Source: Thermodesulfobacteriota bacterium (GTDB taxonomy: Bacteria > Desulfobacterota > Desulfobulbia > Desulfobulbales > JBFMBH01). From it: DNA of 32,914 nucleotides. The notes beneath the pieces are model-generated. The model saw nothing but the letters and a program-made list of their open reading frames with translations, did no database searches and had not been told where the DNA came from. The first letter of the stretch is position 1. The number at the start of each line of letters is the position of its first letter. The stretch spans positions 1-32,914 of the forward strand of contig JBFMBH010000033.1 in assembly GCA_040755095.1 (NCBI GenBank), read 5' to 3'. A program made the position numbers and the translations under genes. This document shows, one piece after another, positions 8,301 through 15,900 of this stretch.

Positions 8301-9580
8301 GCCAGCCACCGGGAGCCGGCGGCCTTACGTTCGGCCGCCAGCGCCTGCAGGCGCTTTTCGAGGCCTGGCGGCAGCGGTGTCGAGGTCCAGTAATGGCAGG
8401 CGCCCAACAGGAGCAGGAGAAGGGGGGCAAACGGCACCGAGGTGTTTTCGAGCAGGCTGGAGTCCACGAAGGAATGCACCTTTTCCCCGGACAGGGCGCG
8501 CACCAGGGAGGCCAGGCAGGCATGGCTGGGCAGGTAACGGTCCTGGGACACCGCCCCTTGCGCATAGGCCAGGGCGGTCTTCCGGTTGGCCTCCGACCCG
8601 CTCCGGATGAGGGCAAGGACATACAAGGGGCTCTGGGGGCGAAGGAGATAGACCTTGCGCTTGCCAATCCGCTTGCCAGCCTGTTGCAGGACCCCTTGAT
8701 AGACCTTGAGGCTCTCCGCATACCTGCCTTGCGCGAACAAGAGCCAGGCCTCGACCTCTTGGAGGATCAGAAAGGATGGGAACCGTTTCTTGCAGTCGGC
8801 CAGGAGGCCTTGGGCCTCCGGCCAGTCCCCCCGCAGGATCAGCTGCTCCAGCAAAAGAAGACTGACCTCCGGGATGAGGGGGTTTGCCTCCTCCCTGGCG
8901 CCAGGCTGAGCCAGAGCCAACCGTGCCCGCAGAAGGGGGATGGCATGCGGCTCCAGTTCGGGTGGCAGGGCCAGGTCGGCGGCTTTGTCCCAGAGATAGC
9001 CCAGGAAGAAAGCCGGCGACAGGTCTTCGATCACCTGGGGATCGAAGGGGTTTTCCAGGATGCGGCACAGCACTTTGAATGGCGAAACGGTATCCAGGAT
9101 CGATCGCCGCTTGTTGAACCGGCGGATCTTCTCGTAGAAGGCCTCGACATCCTGGTTGTAGAAATCGATGCGAACCGTGATGAAAAGGCTCTCCTCTGGC
9201 GGCTGGTCGTGGACGTTATGGGCGCCAAAATACCATATTGCCTTGGCGACCTCGGCAAATCGGCCCTGCCGCGCCAGCTTCCTGGCTGCCGTCTCCATGA
9301 TCAGGGGCTGGCAGGAAAACATTTCCCCATCCCGTTTCACGAGGCCGTCGCTGGTGAGGCGTTCAAGAAGCGGCAAGATGTCCCGTTTGCTCGTATAGAG
9401 CCGGCCATCGTCCCGGCGGAGATCCAGCTCGCTCAGGCACTGGACCACGGGCGTGGCACGGATCGGGGCCACGATGATGGCCAGCAGCTCCACCACGGCC
9501 TGCTGGATGGGAGGCAAGGCGTCGAAGGCCGCGACCAGGGGTTGGCGTGCCGACTCCGGGGCGCGAACGGGCTCGAGCAT
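5336..9580 (-). CDS. SNF2-family DEAD/DEAH-box helicase, large
   Basis: A ~1414-residue ATP-dependent DNA translocase. The C-terminal ~470 residues hold all Swi2/Snf2 motifs: Walker A DDMGLGKT (Lys about 977), Walker B DEAQ (about 1067-1070), TTGTPIENNLGELWN, FSQFVDH, GGTGLNLTAAD with HLDPWWNP, and RAHRIGQ (Gln about 1348). The N-terminal ~900 residues are predicted helical and repeat-like: an opening winged-helix-like segment, then TPR-like stretches (about 230-350), then a region without recognised motifs. I see no SWIM zinc finger, although many bacterial SNF2 proteins carry one. An upstream in-frame ATG exists at 9592, but GGAGGT lies at 9590-9585, over that ATG and just ahead of the ATG at 9580, so 9580 is preferred. 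The short antitoxin-like gene follows within one codon. A role in DNA repair, transcription-complex recycling or defence cannot be told from the sequence. Confidence 0.93.
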   Translation of the reverse strand: MLEPVRAPESARQPLVAAFDALPPIQQAVVELLAIIVAPIRATPVVQCLSELDLRRDDGRLYTSKRDILPLLERLTSDGLVKRDGEMFSCQPLIMETAARKLARQGRFAEVAKAIWYFGAHNVHDQPPEESLFITVRIDFYNQDVEAFYEKIRRFNKRRSILDTVSPFKVLCRILENPFDPQVIEDLSPAFFLGYLWDKAADLALPPELEPHAIPLLRARLALAQPGAREEANPLIPEVSLLLLEQLILRGDWPEAQGLLADCKKRFPSFLILQEVEAWLLFAQGRYAESLKVYQGVLQQAGKRIGKRKVYLLRPQSPLYVLALIRSGSEANRKTALAYAQGAVSQDRYLPSHACLASLVRALSGEKVHSFVDSSLLENTSVPFAPLLLLLLGACHYWTSTPLPPGLEKRLQALAAERKAAGSRWLAAEVSELLVRLGLGAGYGEAARTFREAVGWKSLLDAVGSQQPWERALDALTAMGPGGTGEIGPDKEIRLAWQLTVHQGGFRLEPKEQRRQKNGAWTQGRNVALKRLQEKGVPFMSEQDRRVCAHLKAYRTGYYGAVQYEFAPQALLELVGHPAIFRANHPETRVELVRHQPELLVRRKKSGGIIVELVPYPGPETQVIVQEESHTRFQAIAVTAEHHRIAGILGRRGLSVPSAAQARLMSAVGAVAGLVTVHSDVAGDAAAGVETVEADARPCLLLRPKGEGLTARLRVRPLGADGPTYLPGQGGATVIAEVAGKRLLAQRDLARERSAADQLLADSAVLAGEAEETGDAEWLVPGPEPCLDLLQELLAQGEAIIVAWPEGQSMKVLPRKGPDAFRLRIRSQKDWFAIDGDLMVDDHRVLALGQLLDLLGTTPGRYLPLGQGEFLALTAELRKRIDELAAFTQSHGKGLRLHPLASQALSGLLAEAGSVEVDRAWQAHLKRLDQAQSFEPLVPSTLRAELRDYQREGFAWLARLAHLGMGACLADDMGLGKTVQALALLLLRAKDGPALVVAPTSVCPNWLDEAVRFAPSLRFAPLGQARRQETVAGLGPFDVLVVSYGLLQTEGVADLLAEGVWSTVILDEAQAIKNVATRRSQAAMRLAAGFRLLTTGTPIENNLGELWNLFRFLNPGLLGSLEGFNQRFADPIERQSDKGARRRLKRLIQPFILRRTKAQVLEELPPRTDIILHVDLSAEEMAFYEALRQKALAAVATAEGSPGAQHLRVLAEIMRLRRACCDPRLVLPEAGISGSKLAVFGEVVEELVAGRHRALVFSQFVDHLALVRGLLDGKGISYQYLDGSTPVRDRKRAVDAFQAGEGEVFLISLKAGGTGLNLTAADFVIHLDPWWNPAVEDQASDRAHRIGQERPVTVYRLVARRTIEEKIVALHQTKRDLADNLLAGTDTAGRISTEDLVRLMRGDEAGGEGGGGEA

Positions 9581-9750
9581 GGGGACCTCCATGAAGGATG
9601 AGGCAACGACCTGGAGACCACCGGGCAGCCGTTACCGGTGAACCGCACGTTTTCAGAATCCAGGACGGGAAATCGACTTGGCAGCTCGGCATGGCGGGCC
9701 GGCAGCGGGCGGGACCTAAAGAGGGGGATGCGCTCTGACCGGGCCGCCGC

Positions 9751-9924
9751 CTACATCCCCACCAGGGTGATCCGTTTACCGGCCTCAATCCGCTCTTCCC
9801 AGCGGAGGCGCTCCTCCCAGGGCTTGTCGGCAGCGGTCTCGAACAGGGCCAGGTAGCCGTGGTCGAGCCCCAGCCGGGAGAGATAGCGGGCCAGCTCCTG
9901 GAGCGGCACTGGGAGAACGTCCGC
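9751..9924 (-). pseudogene. C-terminal fragment of ATP-binding / PD-(D/E)XK protein
   Basis: A minus-strand frame of about 57 codons ending TAG (9753-9751) and preceded in frame by a stop at 9927-9925. It contains LARYLSRLGLDHGYLALF, then KPWEERLRWEE and GKRITLVGM. This is the typical last stretch of bacterial AAA ATPases with a PD-(D/E)XK-type C-terminal domain (pattern L..YLdrLGLd.GYLvLFd...WEER...G..I.v.g.). There is no start codon context, and nothing upstream belongs to the family, so it is the 3' stub of a deleted gene. It lies between the start of the SNF2 helicase and the divergent NHL gene. The identification rests on pattern memory and a short match. Confidence 0.5.
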
Positions 9925-10251
9925 CTACCCCAGCCGCTCGGCGGTCCCAACCTACCAGAAGCGGGGGCGGGTGTCGAGGCGGCGCGGCCGCCCTGGGCTT
10001 GGCCTCCGGTGAGGCGGCCCAGGGCGGCTCGAACGAGCAGCCGGCGGCGACGACGTCATTCCCTTGTAGCTGTCTTTCGCCCATTCTGTTAAGAGTACCT
10101 TCCCGTTCGCTCCTTATGGCTTGCGTCCGGCTCGGCCGGGACGGCCAGCCCGGGGGCCCGGGCCGGCAAGGCTTAGAGCGAGGCGAAGGAGCACAGGAGG
10201 TGAGCGGCAAGCCGCTCCATCCTGGTCAACCGGTCAAGACGAGGACCTGCC
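9925..10251. other. Upstream region of the first NHL-cytochrome operon
   Basis: No gene is recognised in these 327 bases. They contain a GC-rich palindrome (GCCCGGG-GG-CCCGGGC, 10148-10163), a short hairpin GAGCGGC-AA-GCCGCTC (10202-10217) just behind an AGGAGGTG, and GAGGA at 10241-10245 as ribosome-binding site for the ATG at 10252. A promoter should lie here, and the least GC-rich part is around 10060-10120. A weak TTGTAG...17 bases...TGTTAA pair is visible but poorly conserved. No c-di-GMP (GEMM) riboswitch core was found. Confidence 0.35.
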
Positions 10252-12885
10252 ATGAGATGCCTCTCCTGCCGGGGGCGTGCCCCCCTTGTCATCCTGCTGT
10301 TTCTCTGTTTGCTGCCGCTGCGGGCCTCCGGTGAGACCTTTGCCGGCTATACCCGTCTCGGCCGGCTGGCCCTGGATGCGCCTACTGCCCTGGCCGTGGC
10401 TGGGGACGAGAGCCTCTCCGTGGTGCAGGCCAATGCCGGCCGGCTGGCGGTCTACGGCCCTGAGGGCAGCCAGCGGGCCAGCCGGTCCGACCTGGACCAG
10501 CCCAGCAGCGTGGCGGTGGCGCCGGATGGCAGCATCCTGGTCGGCTGCAGCGGCGATGGCAGCGTGCGGGTCTACACCCCGGACCTGGTTCCGGTCCGGC
10601 AGCTCGGCCGCGGCGCCGGCGAGGTCAGGCGGCCGCTGGCCATCGCCGTGTCCGCCAGTGGCACGATCTATGTCGCCGACGCCCTGGCCAACGCAATCAA
10701 GGTCTACGGGGCGGACGGCAGCTGGCGGTTCTCCTTCGGCAGCCCGGGCCGGGAGGACGGCCAGTTCAACTACCCCACCGCCATCACCATCCTCGAAGAG
10801 CGCCAGGAGATGGTGGTTGTCGACCTGTGCCTCGTGGACTCCCCCACGGGCACCCACCCGGGCGCCCGGCTGCAGGTCTTTGATCTCGAAGGACAGTTCC
10901 TGAGGCAATTCGGTGGGTTCGGCCTGGGGGCCGGCGTGCTCATCAAGCCTACGGGCGTGGCCGCCGATGGGGACGGCGATCTGCTGGTGGTGGATGCCTA
11001 CCAGGGCGTGGTGCAGCTGTTCGACGCCCTGGGCATCTACCAGGGGGCGGTCTACGACACCAGCACCCCCTTGCGGACGCCCCTCGATGTCGGCATCGGC
11101 GTCCAGACCGGCCGCCTGTTTGTTGCCGATGCCGCCGGCATCGAGGTGTTCGGCCTTCCGGGCAGCGTGCACACCGTTACCGCCGGTGCCGCTGGCCGGG
11201 GCCACCTGGCGCCGGCCGGGGCCGTCACGGTCGCAGACGGTGCGGCCCAGGACTTCCTGCTCGCCGCCGACGAGGGCTATGCCATCGCCGGCCTGGAGGT
11301 CGATGGGGTGGCGGTGGCTGGCGTGGGCGGCCTGACCCGGACGGTGTACACCCTGCCGGCGGTAGAGGCCGACCACGTCCTGGCCGTGACCTTCGCCCCC
11401 CAGGTCCATACGGTGCGGGCAACCGCCCAGGGCCATGGCCGCCTGAGCCCGGAGGGTGTCCTGTCCGTGGCGCACGGCGGCCAGGTGGCCTTCACCTTGA
11501 GCCCGGAGCCGGGCTACCGGGTGGGACGCCTGCTGGTGGACGGCGTCGAGCAGGGGGCGGCCAGCCAGTATGTCCTGGGCGGGATTGCCGGGGATCACAC
11601 CGTGGAGGCGACCTTCGTCGCCCCGGAGTCCGTGGCCATCTGGGCCGGTGCCGGTGCCCACGGCAGCATCGTCCCCAGCGGCACGGTGACCAGGGCCGAG
11701 GGGGACAGCGCCACCTTCACCATTGCCCCGGAGCCGGGCTACACCATCGCGGATGTGCTGGTGGACGGCATCGCCGCAGGGCCGGTGGACCGCTACACCT
11801 TTGTCGCCCTGGATCGGGATCACAGCATCGAGGCCCTGTTCCTGGCCGCCCCGGTCTGGCATGACCTCGTGGTCACGGTGGCGGGTGCCGGCGCGGTGGC
11901 AAGCGGGTCGGGAGACATCGCCTGCCCGCCTGCCTGTACGGCCGAGCTGGCCCAGGGCTCCCCGGTGGCTCTCGCCGCCAGTCCTGGCGCCGGGCAGGTG
12001 TTTGTCGGCTGGGGTGGCGACTGCACGGGCAGTGACCCGGTCTGCCGCCTGGTCATGACGGGCCAGCGGGCGGTGACTGCCCATTTCGGGCCAGACCGGG
12101 AGCGGGAGACCTTCGAGCTCGGCCACTGGCGCGCCTTCCCCTGGCTGACCGGTGGCGCCTCGGCCTGGACGATCCAGGACCAGGTGCCGCATCAGGGCCG
12201 GTACGCGGCCCAGGCGCCGATTGATCTGGCGGCTGGCGGCATGAGCTTCCTGGAGGTGGCCTTGGAGGTGCCCCAGCCGGGGGAGATCCGCTTCTGGCTG
12301 CGGCTGCGCGATACCACCGGCAGCGACCAGCTGAGCTTCCTGCTGGATGGGGTTGAAGCGGCCTCCTGGGCCGGGGATCTGGACTGGCAGGAAGCCTGGC
12401 TCCCGGTGCCGGCCGGCCGCCATGTCTTCCGGTGGGAATACCGGAAGAGGGACGGCGATGCCGCGGCCAGCGCCTGGCTGGACGACATCGTCTTCCCGCT
12501 CCATGTCCCGCCGCCGGCGCCGGTGCCGGATCTCAAGGCCAATGGCAGCGACGGGCCGATGATCCTGCGGCGCGGCCAGCCGCTGGTGGTCTCCTACGGC
12601 CTGGCAGCCGGCGCGGCCCTGGGCCAGGGCTCGGATTGGCTCCTGGCCCTGCACTCCCCCTGGGGCTGGTTCTTCTACGACCAGACGCGGCAGGTGTGGA
12701 GCCCGCGGCCGGCCTTGATCTACCAGGGGCCGCTGGCGGATGGCCATGCCCACACCACCTTCCTGGCCACCACCGGCCTGCCGCCGGGGGGCTATATCTT
12801 CTATTTCCTGGTGGATCGGACGGCCGACGGTCAGCTGGACCAGGATCTGGCCCTGGACGCGGTGCAGGTCAGGGTAGGCCGATGA
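10252..12885 (+). CDS. Exported NHL-propeller protein with InlB-like repeats (module 1)
   Basis: 877 residues with an N-terminal signal peptide (hydrophobic VILLFLCLLPL, then RASGE). Residues about 38-300 form an NHL-type beta-propeller with recurring units such as IYVADALANAIKVYG and LLVVDAYQGVVQLFD. Four repeats of ~75-80 residues follow (about 306-384, 385-458, 459-535, 536-615) of the divergent InlB-B/bacterial-repeat type, each with a YxIxxLxVDG-like core and a DHxxxxxF end; the fourth contains four Cys. Residues about 619-750 look like a carbohydrate-binding-type beta-sandwich (FEL..W...GGASAW, then AWLDDIVFP). The last ~115 (PDLKANGSDGP... SPWGWFFYD ... GYIFYFLVD) are an unnamed domain that recurs in exported Deltaproteobacterial proteins. 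It has no haem motif and no visible anchor. It is followed after 23 bases by the giant cytochrome and is homologous across its length to the NHL protein at 29972-32341. It is probably a surface partner of the cytochrome. Confidence 0.88.
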   Translation: MRCLSCRGRAPLVILLFLCLLPLRASGETFAGYTRLGRLALDAPTALAVAGDESLSVVQANAGRLAVYGPEGSQRASRSDLDQPSSVAVAPDGSILVGCSGDGSVRVYTPDLVPVRQLGRGAGEVRRPLAIAVSASGTIYVADALANAIKVYGADGSWRFSFGSPGREDGQFNYPTAITILEERQEMVVVDLCLVDSPTGTHPGARLQVFDLEGQFLRQFGGFGLGAGVLIKPTGVAADGDGDLLVVDAYQGVVQLFDALGIYQGAVYDTSTPLRTPLDVGIGVQTGRLFVADAAGIEVFGLPGSVHTVTAGAAGRGHLAPAGAVTVADGAAQDFLLAADEGYAIAGLEVDGVAVAGVGGLTRTVYTLPAVEADHVLAVTFAPQVHTVRATAQGHGRLSPEGVLSVAHGGQVAFTLSPEPGYRVGRLLVDGVEQGAASQYVLGGIAGDHTVEATFVAPESVAIWAGAGAHGSIVPSGTVTRAEGDSATFTIAPEPGYTIADVLVDGIAAGPVDRYTFVALDRDHSIEALFLAAPVWHDLVVTVAGAGAVASGSGDIACPPACTAELAQGSPVALAASPGAGQVFVGWGGDCTGSDPVCRLVMTGQRAVTAHFGPDRERETFELGHWRAFPWLTGGASAWTIQDQVPHQGRYAAQAPIDLAAGGMSFLEVALEVPQPGEIRFWLRLRDTTGSDQLSFLLDGVEAASWAGDLDWQEAWLPVPAGRHVFRWEYRKRDGDAAASAWLDDIVFPLHVPPPAPVPDLKANGSDGPMILRRGQPLVVSYGLAAGAALGQGSDWLLALHSPWGWFFYDQTRQVWSPRPALIYQGPLADGHAHTTFLATTGLPPGGYIFYFLVDRTADGQLDQDLALDAVQVRVGR

Positions 12886-12908
12886 GGACGCTGGGACAGG
12901 AGACGGTT

Positions 12909-15900
12909 ATGGCAGGCGCGAAGGCGATTCTGGTGGGTATGCTGGGCGTGCTCCTCTTGGCCGGTTCGGTGGTGGCCGACCGGTTCGATTACCACTATCC
13001 CCACAACTGGAGCACCAGTACCGCCTGCGAGAGCTGCCACTACATGGTGCAGGAGGCGCCGCCGGCCTGGGTGAGCAGCGCCACCCCCTACGACACCCTG
13101 TGCCTGAGCTGCCACAACGAGGTCATCCAGCCCAACCTCACGGTGCAGACCCACTCCAGCGCCAACACCAGCAGCCGGTACGGCGACTGGGCCGTCGAAT
13201 GCCGCACCTGCCACTGGCCGCACCACCAGCGCCAGTACCAGGTGTACGGCGCCACCGTGGCCACCGGCGTTTCCACGGGCCTCTCCGCCAGCCCGCCGGA
13301 CGAGGCGCACCCGTACGGCACCGGCACCCTGACCGTGGCGGACGCTGGCTGGGCCGAGGACCAGTTCAACGACTTCATCCTGGTCCCCAACACCGCCCAT
13401 CCCACCTACAACGCCCGCATCCTCGACACCACGAGCGACACCTTGCTGGTGAGCCCGGCCATCGATCTGGCCTATACCGCGGTGGGCGACCCGTTCGCCA
13501 TCTTCTACGGCAAGCTGATCAAGGACCAGATCCGGACCCCCAACAGCGGCCGGCAGACGGTGCGGTTCTTCAACACCACCGGACCCAACTCCTACGCCGA
13601 CGGCGATGCGTCCTCCGACGGGGTCTGCGAGGTCTGCCACACCCGAACGACCCACTTCCGGAACGACGGCAGCGCGCCGGACCAGCTGCACAGCAATGTC
13701 GGTGGCGGCCAGGCGGGCCGGAATTGCGTGGCCTGCCACGCCCATGCCAACGGCTTTGCCCACGGCGGCGGTGCGGGCGGCGGCGGCTGCGAATCCTGCC
13801 ATGGCCATGACGGCGGCTTCGGCGGACCCGGCTCCGGCGGCAAGGGCAGCTTCTTCAGCCACTCCACCCATACGGAAAGCGATGCCGACGATGCCAAGGG
13901 ACCGGCCCTCGCCTGCGGCGACTGCCACAACACCAGCGCCTTTCCCAGCTTCAAGGACGGCGCCGCCAGCCTGGCGGTCACCACGGTCTGTGACCCGTGC
14001 CATTCGCCGGGCGGCACCTACGACGGCGTCGGCGATCCGGAAGTCGGCGCCAAGGCCAACTGGGATGCCGGCATCTATGCCGCCGATGGGGTGTCCCTCA
14101 AGCCGGGCAAGGAGAAATGGTGCGCCACCTGTCACGATGAGGAGCCATCGGTGATCCAGGGGGTCAGCGCGCCCCACGTTATCGGCGACGAGGACGGCGC
14201 TTACACCTATGGCACGGGCTGGGGGTTCTACAAGACCGGCCATGGCCTGCCGGCGGCACAGGCCTATCCCAGCAAGGGCGGCCAGTTCCCGCCGCTCATG
14301 GTCAACGGCTCGAGCCGGGCCGTGGAGTGCGGCAGCTGCCATGACCTGGCCAGCCGGCATATCGATGGCGTGGCTCGGACCTACGGCACCCAGGCGGTCA
14401 CCCCCACCGGCTACCGGCAGGGCTACCGGCTGAAGATGATCGATGGCAAGGAGCCCATGGAGGTGCCGAAGACGCCCTGGGGCGAGAACACCTTCGATGA
14501 CTACCTCCTCTGTTTCCAGTGCCACGACTCGACCCCGTTCCTGGACCCGGTGGACGAGCGCTCCAACATGGCCCAGCGCAGCACCGGCAACGCCAGCCTC
14601 AAGGTCGGGCACTATTATCACCTGGCGTCCATCGGGTGGCAGGGCTGGCGATCGGACTGGCGGTCCACGGTCAACAGCGGCGTCAGCTGCACCCAGTGCC
14701 ACAACGTGCACGGCAGCAAGGCCTACGCCATGCTGTCCGACGGCTCGCTCACCGGCACGGCGCCAGGTCTCGAATTCTTCTACTACAACCGGGCCCTGTC
14801 CACCCGGGATCCCAACGCCTACAATCCGCCGGTGCCGCGCAGCCTGCCCCTGGGTCTGGCGGACGGCTTCCAGTGGCTGCCCCTGAGCACCAACCGGGTG
14901 GGCTGCAGCGCCACCTGCCACGGTCAGACCCTGTACCGCACCTTCGAATGGACGCCGTACAACGTGCCCAACCAGGCACCGCTCCTGGCCTGGACCGGGG
15001 AGGCCAACTACACCGCGGCCAGCGTCTATCCCACCAGCGCCGTCTCGGGCAGCAGCTTCGAATTCCGGGTCAAGTACCTCGACCACCTGCTGGATATGAA
15101 CGGCGCTGGCTTCGACAACGCGCCCAGCTACATCCGGGTGCTGCTCGACACCGACAACGACGGCGGATTCGAAACCGCTTATTCCATGGACTATGTGGGA
15201 CCGGCTGCTGGCGAAGGCCGGATCTACCGGAAGGTGCTGCCGATCAGGAACACGTTCAGCAACACCATCCCCTACAAGATCGTGGCCGGCGACGGACCGG
15301 ACACCGTCTCCACCGGCTCTGCCCCCAGCGGCCTGGCGGCAGAAGGCGCCCCCACGGAGGTCAGGACCCTGGAGCTCATCAACCGGCCGCCGGTGCTGTC
15401 GTGGACCAATGAGACCCATTTCGAGGCGGACGGGGTCAATCCCGACGCCGGCGGCGCCGGCCGGACGTTCAGCTTCCGGGTCAGCTACACGGATCCGGAC
15501 AACAACCCGCCGGATGCCAACGGCGTCCGGGTGGTGATCAACGGTATCGAATATGCCATGGAGGAGAAGGAGGCCTTCTATTACGACACTGGCCGGCACT
15601 TTGCCAGGACCGTGACCCTGGAGGCGGCCGGCGACCTGGCCTACCGGTTTGTGGCTCAGGATCTCTTCGGCGCGCCGGCCTCCGGCGAGCCGACCGCCGA
15701 GCACCTGGTTCAGGTGCAGGCGGCGACCACGCCGCCTGTCCTGGACTGGGTGGTCGAGGAAGGGCGCACCGCCGGGGTGAAACCGGCCGTCGGCCTGGCG
15801 GGGGAGGCCTTCGACTTCCGGATCCGCTACACCGATGCCGGCAACCAGTGGCCGCCCAGCGCCGGCTCTATGGAGGTGTGGGTGGATCAGAACGACAACG

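Noticed and set aside
5336-9592. DISARM- or other SNF2-based phage-defence system
   Set aside because: No methylase, DrmA/B/C, phospholipase-D or other partner is present. The helicase stands alone apart from a toxin-antitoxin remnant.
6062-9601. 1179-codon plus-strand frame opposite the SNF2 helicase
   Set aside because: The minus strand carries every SNF2 motif, and this frame has none of any family.
9925-10251. c-di-GMP (GEMM) riboswitch upstream of the NHL-cytochrome operon
   Set aside because: Such switches are common before Geobacter cytochromes, so I looked, but neither this leader nor 32342-32500 shows the conserved core.
12432-12908. In-frame extension of the first cytochrome back to 12432
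   Set aside because: It would overlap the NHL gene by ~450 bases. The signal peptide and AGGAGA point to 12909, and residue 40 for the first haem then matches the second cytochrome.
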